Shown piece after piece: positions 1-5,803 of a stretch of 10,461 bases of DNA. The notes beneath the pieces were generated by a model, which worked only from the letters and a program-made list of their open reading frames with translations, had not been told where the DNA came from and searched no databases. Both the position numbers and the translations under genes were made by a program. Where the stretch lies: the NCBI GenBank assembly GCA_937900125.1, contig CALCEK010000296.1, positions 1 through 10,461 on the forward strand. The letters run 5' to 3'. Positions within the stretch are counted from its first letter, which is position 1. Each line of letters opens with the position of its first letter. The DNA is from an uncultured Treponema sp. (GTDB lineage Bacteria; Spirochaetota; Spirochaetia; Treponematales; Treponemataceae).

Positions 1-55
1 TTGGAAGGGATGCGTAGGGGCAACTCTACCGGGGGTTCGAATCCCCCTCTTTCCG
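1..55 (+). tRNA. tRNA-Ser(GGA), 3' part only
   Basis: The window opens inside the anticodon loop (1-7, with GGA at 3-5), so the acceptor 5' strand, D arm and 5' anticodon stem are missing. The 3' anticodon stem strand is 8-12. It is followed by a long variable arm, GTAGGG (14-19) and CTCTAC (24-29) closed by a GCAA loop, which marks a class II tRNA. The T arm is a perfect GGGGG/CCCCC stem (31-35, 43-47) around TTCGAAT. The acceptor 3' strand TCTTTCC (48-54) ends in discriminator G55. Long arm plus discriminator G fits serine rather than leucine, and GGA at the anticodon position agrees. CCA is not encoded, since ATAT follows. The anticodon reading rests on spacing alone because its partner strand is absent. 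Confidence 0.86.
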
Positions 56-59
56 ATAT

Positions 60-155
60 GTCCAGATGCTTTGCACGTTATCGCTGGAAAACCCCGCCAG
101 ATTCGGAAGAAAGCAACGGTATTCAGATGGTAGCGGTGCCGAAGTCTATCTGGAC
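60..155 (+). ncRNA. ffs: Signal recognition particle RNA, small bacterial (4.5S) type
   Basis: This is the RNA scaffold that binds Ffh and targets nascent membrane and exported proteins to FtsY and the translocon. The conserved domain IV tip is visible: UUC (102-104), GGAA tetraloop (105-108), GAA (109-111), then AGCA (112-115), flanked by GCCAGA and CAGATGG arms. The downstream GTGCCG block also matches the family. The molecule folds back on itself, with GTCCAGAT (60-67) pairing perfectly with ATCTGGAC (148-155). That gives about 96 nt, within the size of the small bacterial class without an Alu domain. It starts only four bases after the tRNA-Ser discriminator, so both are probably cut from one transcript. 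Exact mature ends are inferred. Confidence 0.88.
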
Positions 156-161
156 TTTTTT
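148..161 (+). terminator. Terminator formed by the SRP RNA end stem
   Basis: The 3' strand of the terminal SRP RNA helix (148-155) is followed directly by six T residues (156-161) and a further T-rich stretch. The RNA's own closing stem probably doubles as the intrinsic terminator of the tRNA-Ser/ffs transcript. Confidence 0.6.
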
Positions 162-276
162 GTTTCTTTAGCCTAAATTGTGCAGATTCGTATAAATTGG
201 GGCGGAAAACAGTGATTGTGGATGGTCAAACTGAACCTGTTCGCAAAAGCGATAACGAACTCCCGCTAGAAAACAA

Positions 277-291
277 AAACACCGAGTGCCT
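277..291 (-). terminator. Weak possible terminator after pyrC
   Basis: On the minus strand, about 50 bases after the pyrC stop, AGGCAC and GTGTTT can pair around a TCG loop (six pairs, two of them G-U), followed by a T-rich run down to about 270. The stem is weak and part of the U-tract lies inside it. It is only the best candidate in the 162-340 gap, where I see no gene and no stronger terminator for the convergent pyr operon. Confidence 0.28.
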
Positions 292-340
292 AGCTCTATT
301 CCTTACGAGCGAAATATTCCGTTACCGCCAATTACTTTTC

Positions 341-1672
341 CTACAGAATCTGAATCCCCTTCAGAAATGTAGAAATCACTTTTCCTGTTAATTCTTTCCC
401 TTCAAGCGGGCTGTATTTTCCTTTGCTTGAAAAATTTTCCCCGCAGACAGTCCATTTTTTTTCAAGGTCAACAAGAATTAGGTCTGCTGCAAAACCTTCT
501 TGCAAAAGTCCGCAGTTTTTGCCAAGCAATTCCGCAGGTCGCGCTGACATTTTTTCGGAAAGTCTTTGAAGTGACATTTTTTCTTGGAGACAAAGTTTTG
601 TATAGCAAAGAGAAAACGCAGTTTCTAAACCGCTAAAGCCTGGCGAGCCAGACAATTTGTCTTCTTTTGTATGCGGGGCGTGGTCAGTGGCGATTACATC
701 GGCAAAGTTTTCAAGAAGCGATTTTACCAATGCTTTTCGGTCTGCCTCGCTTCTGAGCGGGGGATTTACGATATGAAGCAGATTTTCTTCGGAATCGCCA
801 TTTTCAATTCCCAAATGATGTGGCGTAATTTCAAAAGTTACGTTTACACCGCGTTTTTTTGCCGCTTGGATTTCTTCAATGCACCTCGCCGTGCTAACAT
901 GGCACAAATGAATATGACAGCCCGCTTCTTCGGCAAGGCGCAAATTTCTTTGCGTAGCACATTCTTCTGCAAGGAGCAATAATTTGTTTGCCTTAGAAAG
1001 CAATTCGTATGCCGATTTTTTTTCTGATTCGGACGGGACTCCGCCGTTTGTCCTAAGTAGAGCCAACGCTTTTTGCCTAAGCGGTTTTGCTTTTGCCGCA
1101 AGAAATGGGTCCTCACAATGGCAACTAACAATTAGATTTTTTTTGTTAGCGATTTTCATTGCCTCTAACATAACGGCACTATCGCTAACTTCGTGTCCGT
1201 CCTCAGTTATAAGGGGCGTTTCGTTTGAATCGAGCGTTTCTAAATGAGAAATGTCGCTCCCCTTAAAGTTTTTTGTAATGCTCACACTTTGAATGACCTG
1301 CGTGTACCCGAACAAAATACCCTTGTTATTGTTGATTTTTGCAAGTTCCGCACTAGAAACAACGGGATTTGTGTTCGGCATAAGAACAACGGTTGTAAAT
1401 CCCCCAGCAGCCGCAGCTTTTGACCCCGATTCAATGTCTTCCTTTTGAGTTTGCCCTGGGTCGCGAAAGTGCGCGTGCATATCCACAAAGCCAGGAAGAA
1501 GCGTAAGCCCCTTTGCATCTACGCAAAAGATTGAATTATCCTTAAGAAGTTCGGCAGTTGCTTCTTTTGTCGGAAAACCAGTGATAATTCCGTCCTCCGC
1601 AAAAAGCGCGGAATCTACAAGGTCAAGATTTTTGTCAACAAGATGTGCATTGTAAATCAGCAATTTTTTCAT
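341..1672 (-). CDS. pyrC: Dihydroorotase, class I (PyrC)
   Basis: This zinc amidohydrolase interconverts carbamoyl-aspartate and dihydroorotate, step 3 of UMP synthesis in the cytoplasm. Family signatures are all present in the 443-residue product. They are DMHAHFRDPG with metal ligands H66 and H68, LMPNTNPV (97-104), TEDG with D158, CHCED with H185, HLCHVST with H258, and ATDHAPH with catalytic D330. I start it at the ATG at 1672, not the in-frame ATG at 1723. The later one gives the normal N-terminus (MKKLLIYNAHLVD), has a GGAG site just upstream, and overlaps the pyrI stop by one base (TGATG), a translational-coupling arrangement. The segment after H185 is long and charged and holds a near-repeat, LLLLAEECA and LRLAEEAGC, 12 residues apart. 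It is the last gene of the pyr operon. Confidence 0.97.
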   Translation of the reverse strand: MKKLLIYNAHLVDKNLDLVDSALFAEDGIITGFPTKEATAELLKDNSIFCVDAKGLTLLPGFVDMHAHFRDPGQTQKEDIESGSKAAAAGGFTTVVLMPNTNPVVSSAELAKINNNKGILFGYTQVIQSVSITKNFKGSDISHLETLDSNETPLITEDGHEVSDSAVMLEAMKIANKKNLIVSCHCEDPFLAAKAKPLRQKALALLRTNGGVPSESEKKSAYELLSKANKLLLLAEECATQRNLRLAEEAGCHIHLCHVSTARCIEEIQAAKKRGVNVTFEITPHHLGIENGDSEENLLHIVNPPLRSEADRKALVKSLLENFADVIATDHAPHTKEDKLSGSPGFSGLETAFSLCYTKLCLQEKMSLQRLSEKMSARPAELLGKNCGLLQEGFAADLILVDLEKKWTVCGENFSSKGKYSPLEGKELTGKVISTFLKGIQIL

Positions 1673-2112
1673 CAATCTTCTCCAATGGAAGCCGCACTGT
1701 AAAGGGAATCGCAGTAAAGGCAACGATATTGCGCTTTTTCTCGGTCAACAAGGCGAAACTCCGCAGGAACGTAGTGTTCGGTTCGGGTGATACAGCGGGG
1801 ATTTTTGCATTGAATGACATTTGTCACTTTGTCGGGAAGCTGCATTTTGATTTTTCGGGCGATTTTTGACTCTTGAATCACATTTACCGTGATGTTTGGG
1901 TCGATAAAGCCCAAAACGCTATAATCAATGTTGATTATGTTATCAATTTTGATAATATCTTTTGTTCCTGATTTTTGGGACGAAGCGTTTACAATCAAGG
2001 CGCATGTGAATTTTGCCTGATTTAAGCCTAACCACTTAAAAACTTTCCAACCAGAGCCAGCTTTTATGTGGTCAATGACAAGTCCATTTTTGATTTCTTC
2101 GATATTGAGCAT
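1672..2112 (-). CDS. pyrI: Aspartate carbamoyltransferase regulatory chain (PyrI)
   Basis: This is the non-catalytic subunit that joins PyrB trimers into the allosteric holoenzyme and binds nucleotide effectors (ATP activates, CTP inhibits in the well-studied enterobacterial enzyme). The 146-residue length is close to the family norm. The N-terminal nucleotide-binding part carries GLVIDHIKAG (10-19). The C-terminal zinc domain has all four expected cysteines, C102 and C107 (C-x4-C) and C131 and C134 (C-x2-C), so the contact to PyrB should be intact. The start follows the pyrB stop by nine bases, with a GGAG ribosome site touching that stop (TAAGGAG). Its own stop overlaps the pyrC start. The context implies a feedback-controlled PyrB-PyrI enzyme. 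Effector preference cannot be read from the sequence. Confidence 0.96.
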   Translation of the reverse strand: MLNIEEIKNGLVIDHIKAGSGWKVFKWLGLNQAKFTCALIVNASSQKSGTKDIIKIDNIINIDYSVLGFIDPNITVNVIQESKIARKIKMQLPDKVTNVIQCKNPRCITRTEHYVPAEFRLVDREKAQYRCLYCDSLYSAASIGED

Positions 2113-2121
2113 AATTTCTCC

Positions 2122-3045
2122 TTACAAACAGCCTGTTAATTTTGAAATTAGAGCCATTCGCGCGTACATTCCGTATTTTACTTGCTTAAAATATGCGGCT
2201 CGCGGGTCTGCGTCTACATCTGTTGCAATTTCGTTTACACGAGGAAGCGGGTGTAAAACAATCATGTCGGGCTTTGCAAGGCGCATTTTTTCCTTGTCAA
2301 GAATATAGCTGTCTTTTAGCCGAATGTAATCTTGTTCGTTAAAAAATCTTTCCTTTTGGACGCGGGTCATATACAAAATGTCAAGGTCAGAAATCACATC
2401 TTCAAGGCGTTCCGCAGTTGTATACTCAACACCAGCGGGTTGTAGCACAGTTTTTATGTAATATTCGGGGAGTGCTAATTCCGTTGGACTTATAAAAACG
2501 AATTTATTGTGCGGATAACGGCTCATCGCTTTTGCAAGAGAGTGAACGGTTCGCCCAAATTTAAGGTCGCCGCAAAAACCGATTGTTTGTCCTTCAAAAC
2601 TGCCTTTTAATGCTCGAATTGTTACAAGGTCGGTTAAAGTTTGCGTTGGGTGATAATGTCCGCCATCGCCCGCATTTATTATTGGACACGCACTAAATTG
2701 TGAAGCTAAAAAAGCCGCGCCTTCTTGCGGAGAACGAATTGCGATAACGTCAACATAGGAACTTACAACCCGAATTGTATCTGCGAGCGTTTCTCCTTTT
2801 GTTGACGATGAAGAAGCTGCGTCAGCAAAGCCTTCAACTGTTCCGCCTAAATGGAGCATTGCAGCTTCAAAAGAAAGACGGGTTCTTGTGCTTGGCTCAA
2901 AAAAAAGTGTCGCAAGAATTTTCCCGCGACACACATCTTGAAATGAAATAGGGTCTACAATAATTTGTTCTGCTAAAGCACAAATTTCATTTATTTCTGA
3001 AACTGTCAAATCTCCAGGCTCTATGATATGTCTGCCTGTCAACAT
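2122..3045 (-). CDS. pyrB: Aspartate carbamoyltransferase catalytic chain (PyrB)
   Basis: It condenses carbamoyl phosphate with aspartate, the committed step of pyrimidine synthesis. The 307-residue product has the expected length. The carbamoyl-phosphate loop FFEPSTRTR lies at 48-56. The 80s loop contributed across the trimer interface is SSTKGET (80-86). The HPTQ block is at 132-135, and HPLPR (265-269) closes the active site. No key residue looks missing. The ATG at 3045 is preceded by a strong AAGGGGG site. It is the first gene of pyrB-pyrI-pyrC. The 238 bases upstream hold a promoter, a terminator for the preceding gene and a leader hairpin. The carbamoyl-phosphate synthase and later pathway genes are not in this window. 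Confidence 0.98.
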   Translation of the reverse strand: MLTGRHIIEPGDLTVSEINEICALAEQIIVDPISFQDVCRGKILATLFFEPSTRTRLSFEAAMLHLGGTVEGFADAASSSSTKGETLADTIRVVSSYVDVIAIRSPQEGAAFLASQFSACPIINAGDGGHYHPTQTLTDLVTIRALKGSFEGQTIGFCGDLKFGRTVHSLAKAMSRYPHNKFVFISPTELALPEYYIKTVLQPAGVEYTTAERLEDVISDLDILYMTRVQKERFFNEQDYIRLKDSYILDKEKMRLAKPDMIVLHPLPRVNEIATDVDADPRAAYFKQVKYGMYARMALISKLTGCL

Positions 3046-3101
3046 ATACGCCCCCTTGATGCAAGTTTTAGGTCATTTGTTTGCAAAGCGCAAAATCAAA
3101 T

Positions 3102-3135
3102 AACGCTAAGAGTGGAAACAAAGTTTCCTAACGTT
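3102..3135 (-). promoter_or_regulatory. Hairpin at the 5' end of the pyrB leader
   Basis: In the minus-strand transcript, GGAAAC and GTTTCC form a perfect six-pair stem around TTT (3114-3128). It is enclosed by an outer helix of AACGTTA with TAGCGTT (one G-U). The predicted transcription start near 3134 would place this structure at the very 5' end of the mRNA. A second small stem, TTTGC/GCAAA, lies at 3080-3094. No U-tract follows either one, so neither looks like a classical attenuator. A role in mRNA stability or pyrimidine control is only inference. Confidence 0.45.
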
Positions 3136-3140
3136 TTTGC

Positions 3141-3169
3141 AGTATACAAAAAAAAATTGCTTTTAGCAA
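3141..3169 (-). promoter_or_regulatory. Predicted sigma-70 promoter of the pyr operon
   Basis: Read on the minus strand, TTGCTA (3169-3164) and TATACT (3146-3141) are separated by 17 bases. This predicts a start near 3134 and a leader of about 89 bases before the pyrB ATG. The -35 box lies inside the stem of the preceding gene's terminator. The spacer contains a run of nine T, so tract-length changes would alter spacing. Confidence 0.55.
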
Positions 3170-3170
3170 T
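3148..3170 (-). terminator. Intrinsic terminator after the TPR protein gene
   Basis: On the minus strand ATTGCT and AGCAAT form a six-pair stem with an AAA loop, followed directly by nine T. It lies about 114 bases past the stop at 3284 and would end the membrane protein/TPR transcript. The stem is short, but the U-tract is long and uninterrupted. Confidence 0.62.
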
Positions 3171-3210
3171 AAACTTATGCTTGGCATTGTCTACAACACC
3201 TGCAACGAAA

Positions 3211-3249
3211 AGAATCTGTAGATGTTTCGGCTACGCCTCAGCATGACGG
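3211..3249 (-). repeat. Dispersed intergenic GTCATGCTGAG-type repeat unit
   Basis: On the minus strand this reads GTCATGCTGAGGCGTAGCC followed by GAAACATCTACAGATTCT. It resembles the short interspersed GTCAT-x-CTGAG...GAA...ATCT units scattered between genes in many bacterial genomes. The centre GGC-GTA-GCC, with flanking ATG/CAT, forms an imperfect hairpin. Only one copy is in the window, so its repeat status rests on recognising the pattern, not on a second copy. Confidence 0.5.
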
Positions 3250-3283
3250 AAATAATGTCCGCATTACACGCAAGACTTAGAAA

Positions 3284-5044
3284 TTATCTACCGATTAAAG
3301 TGTCTAGTTCTGCGTTTAATGCCAAAATTGAATCCGAAGGATTTAATGCAACAACTTGTTTTAGGTAATATTGCGCACGCCGCCAGTCTTTTCTATTATA
3401 ATAGATTCTGTAAAGCCGATAAAGCGAATCTTGGTTGCGCGGATTCGCTGTTAAACTTGAGCGCAAATCGCTTAAAATGGAATCGTCATCGGTGTCTAAA
3501 AGACTTTTTTGATAGTACAAAATGCTTTTCATTCGCGAAGATGATTGTGGCAAATTGTCTTCTATAAATTGTTGCGCTTGGCTTCTTCTTCCTGTTGCAA
3601 CAAGGACTTTTATGTATGTTTGTTGCGCAGTTTCGTCTTTTGGGGATTTACTATATAGCTGTTGAGCTAAATTCCATGCTTCATCATTACGACCGAGCAT
3701 TAAACAAATGTTTGTGTGTTCTGCCAAAAACGATTGATTCGCATTTCCTCGCCGAATTAGGCTTGAACTTAGTGCGTAGGCACTTTCATAATCTTCGGCA
3801 CGGCTTAATTCTTTTACGCAAATTTCAAGGGCTTTTTCGTTTAACGGGTCTTCTTCTAAAACTTTTTGTGCAATTTCATACGCCGAACTTCCTCCAACTT
3901 GTGTTTCTGAGGTTGAAGCCAATTCCGCCGCAAACAAAAGCACTTCTAAATCGTTGGGGTAAAGATTAAGTGCTTTTCCGATTGTTTCTGCGGAAAGCGT
4001 ATTGTTTTTGTTCCAATCGCGCTGCAAACTTGCCCTAAGCAAAAGATAATCTTTTCCGTTTGGATTGCTACGTGCATAAACGTCAAGCAGCGAAGAAGCT
4101 TTTATAAAATCGCCCTTTGTGACTAAAATTTTTGCGCGGAGTAAAACATAATCAAGATTCTCTGGTTCAATTTGTAAAACACGCAAAACGTAATTTTCAG
4201 CCTTTGTGTAATCCTCAAGTGAAAGTGCATTTTGCGCACATAATTCAAGAAGTTGCACATTTTGCGGAGAAGAAAGCAACAAATTCTCTGCGCGAGCAAG
4301 CGATTCTTGATATTGACCCGCAAGGTGTAAGGCAGAGGTATAGGCAAAATTTATTTCGCTTACATTTTCAGATAATTTTAATGATTTTTCTAAGTATAAA
4401 ACGCTTTCCTCAGCTTTTTTTTCTTTTAAGTACAAAGTTCCCAAAAGGTAATTTGCAATAACGGAATCTGGATTTAGTGAAATTGATTCTTTAAGAGAAT
4501 TTTCAGAATCGTCAAAATAATCTGTGCGAGTTGAATTTCCCGTTAAAACAAGGGACGGCAAAAGCAAAGTAAAAAAGTCTGAGTTTCCCGTACTAGAATC
4601 GTAAAGTCCGCGTTTTGCGCTCAAAATCGCGCCCGTGTACGGATTATTGTCGCTCACATTCGGCACTTCCCACGTAGTTCGCTCGGATTGCCAAACCAAT
4701 TCCATTATGGAAGAACAAATGAGAAGCAAAACTTTTTCGTTTTCTTTGTAATCTTCTGCGGGCGACCTCCTTAATATTTGAACCGCTTGCCTAAGTGCGT
4801 CTGGCGAACCATTTTGCGCTAAAGAAAGAGCCTCTTTGTTTACCGAAGAAAAATACGACCGCGAGGTATTTACGTTTATCGGAATGGCAATGGGCTGCCG
4901 TTCTGCATTGTCGGTGTTTTCTTCTGAAACTGTTTGGGAATCGGAAGTTTTTGTCGGCGGAGTGGATTTTGGTGTACTCGCACAAGAGAAGCATATAATT
5001 TCAGTTGCAAGAAGTGTCAGCAAAAAGCGATACATTTTTTGCAT
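3284..5044 (-). CDS. Exported tetratricopeptide-repeat protein, probable lipoprotein
   Basis: The product has 586 residues. An N-terminal signal (MQKMYRFLLTLLATEIICFSC) is followed by a Ser/Thr/Pro-rich linker, which suits export and lipid anchoring at C21. The lipobox is non-standard (C-F-S before the Cys, and E15 in the hydrophobic part), so signal peptidase I cleavage is possible. Degenerate TPR helices are clearest at about 190-225 (NPDSVIANYLLGTLYLKEKK), 229-292, and 533-569 near the C-terminus, with more diverged ones between. TPRs are protein-binding scaffolds, and no catalytic motif is visible. I chose the ATG at 5044, preceded by GAAGG. The TTG at 5059 also has a GGAG site and would add five residues, overlapping the upstream stop. 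Closely spaced after the membrane-protein gene, it is probably co-transcribed with it. The partner is unknown. Confidence 0.85.
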   Translation of the reverse strand: MQKMYRFLLTLLATEIICFSCASTPKSTPPTKTSDSQTVSEENTDNAERQPIAIPINVNTSRSYFSSVNKEALSLAQNGSPDALRQAVQILRRSPAEDYKENEKVLLLICSSIMELVWQSERTTWEVPNVSDNNPYTGAILSAKRGLYDSSTGNSDFFTLLLPSLVLTGNSTRTDYFDDSENSLKESISLNPDSVIANYLLGTLYLKEKKAEESVLYLEKSLKLSENVSEINFAYTSALHLAGQYQESLARAENLLLSSPQNVQLLELCAQNALSLEDYTKAENYVLRVLQIEPENLDYVLLRAKILVTKGDFIKASSLLDVYARSNPNGKDYLLLRASLQRDWNKNNTLSAETIGKALNLYPNDLEVLLFAAELASTSETQVGGSSAYEIAQKVLEEDPLNEKALEICVKELSRAEDYESAYALSSSLIRRGNANQSFLAEHTNICLMLGRNDEAWNLAQQLYSKSPKDETAQQTYIKVLVATGRRSQAQQFIEDNLPQSSSRMKSILYYQKSLLDTDDDSILSDLRSSLTANPRNQDSLYRLYRIYYNRKDWRRAQYYLKQVVALNPSDSILALNAELDTLIGR

Positions 5045-5055
5045 CTGTCGAACCT

Positions 5056-5679
5056 TCAATTTTCATCTCCGTCCACAAGTGAATCGTCTTCAAGGTAGGG
5101 AAAATCTTTTGCGTTTATCTGTTGAACAACAAAAATCACCACTAAGGCAATGCCTATTCCAATCAGAAAAAACGGCCACCACCGCGTTACAAATTCCTTA
5201 AATGAAATAGGAATTATATGTGTTGAAAAAAGCTGAAAAAACATTCCCAAAACAATCATCGAAATTGCTGGAAACAAATAAATTGTACGCAATCGTTTTA
5301 ATCGATATAATCCCGCAGGAAAAAGTGCAAGCCCAGATGCAATCAAAAATGACGGCCACATTTCTGCATAAGAAAATGGCAAAATCTGAAACTCAATTAA
5401 AAGAACAATAATTCCGCTTAAAAAAAGAAAAAGTCCCAAATATGCCACAAAACCGCTTCTCATAAAAGCAAAGGCAAAAAAAAGGCAAACTACTCCACTA
5501 AACAAAAGCAAAACTGGTCGCCATGCAAAAATAGAATTTTCTTGAACTGACATTCCAACTTTGATAAAAATACCGATTAAAACAAGCAAAAGTCCTAGTG
5601 CAAGCATAATATTCAAGCGAACATTGTGCTTTGTTTGAGGAATTTTAAAAAACCGTTGTTTGCGAGAGTCGTTTTCCAT
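5056..5679 (-). CDS. Six-helix membrane protein with repeated W/R-P motif
   Basis: The 207-residue product has a basic cytoplasmic-looking N-terminus and about six hydrophobic segments (22-42, 52-72, 77-97, 106-125, 131-151, 166-186). The acidic soluble tail is EDDSLVDGDEN. Three segments begin with a related motif, P-x-x-L-[LI]-x-x-G: RPVLLLFSG (54-62), WPSFLIASG (108-116) and WPFFLIGIG (168-176). This style of helix pair resembles the LiaI/LiaF-type and DUF5668-like membrane domains. That resemblance is from memory and not decisive, and no enzymatic residue stands out. The start has an AGGGGA site. It precedes the TPR protein gene by 11 bases, or overlaps it if the TTG start is used. The two may form a membrane-anchored unit. 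Confidence 0.8.
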   Translation of the reverse strand: MENDSRKQRFFKIPQTKHNVRLNIMLALGLLLVLIGIFIKVGMSVQENSIFAWRPVLLLFSGVVCLFFAFAFMRSGFVAYLGLFLFLSGIIVLLIEFQILPFSYAEMWPSFLIASGLALFPAGLYRLKRLRTIYLFPAISMIVLGMFFQLFSTHIIPISFKEFVTRWWPFFLIGIGIALVVIFVVQQINAKDFPYLEDDSLVDGDEN

Positions 5680-5745
5680 TGTGAGTTCCCCTTATTTTCG
5701 GACAAAAAAGGCTTGTACAAAAGTTAAAAATAAAGCTAATAATAT

Positions 5746-5774
5746 AGAATACACCATATTTTTGAGTATTGCAA
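5746..5774 (-). promoter_or_regulatory. Predicted promoter of the membrane protein/TPR operon
   Basis: On the minus strand TTGCAA (5774-5769) and TATTCT (5751-5746) are 17 bases apart. The start would be near 5739 with a leader of about 60 bases, ending in an AGGGGA ribosome site before the ATG at 5679. The -35 hexamer is its own reverse complement and is the same one used by the predicted plus-strand promoter. Confidence 0.42.
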
Positions 5775-5797
5775 CAATGTCTTTTGTTTGCTAAAAT
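5769..5797 (+). promoter_or_regulatory. Predicted promoter of the TPR lipoprotein gene
   Basis: TTGCAA (5769-5774) and TAAAAT (5792-5797) are separated by 17 bases. The expected transcription start falls at about 5804, the A of the ATG, which would make the mRNA leaderless or nearly so. Consistent with that, no ribosome binding site precedes the ATG. An in-frame TAA at 5792 rules out any longer start. Confidence 0.48.
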
Positions 5798-5803
5798 TGT
5801 GCT

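Noticed and set aside
239..260. GTTCG...CGAAC inverted repeat in the pyrC-ffs gap as a bidirectional terminator
   Set aside because: It competes with an inner CGC-AAAA-GCG stem and has no T-run on either side.
197..391. 64-residue plus-strand frame starting TTG after ffs
   Set aside because: It has no ribosome site and no recognisable motif, and it runs into the antisense of the well-supported pyrC end.
1672..1723. Longer pyrC start at the ATG at 1723
   Set aside because: The extra 17 residues are just the other frame of the pyrI end. They do not resemble a dihydroorotase N-terminus, while 1672 has a ribosome site and a stop-start overlap.
3102..3135. pyrB leader hairpin as a transcription attenuator or PyrR site
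   Set aside because: No U-tract follows the stem, no leader peptide with a pyrimidine-sensitive run is evident, and the sequence does not look like a PyrR-binding loop.
3028..3246. 72-residue plus-strand frame across the pyrB upstream region
   Set aside because: It crosses the pyrB start, promoter, terminator and repeat on the opposite strand. It has no ribosome site and no coding signal.
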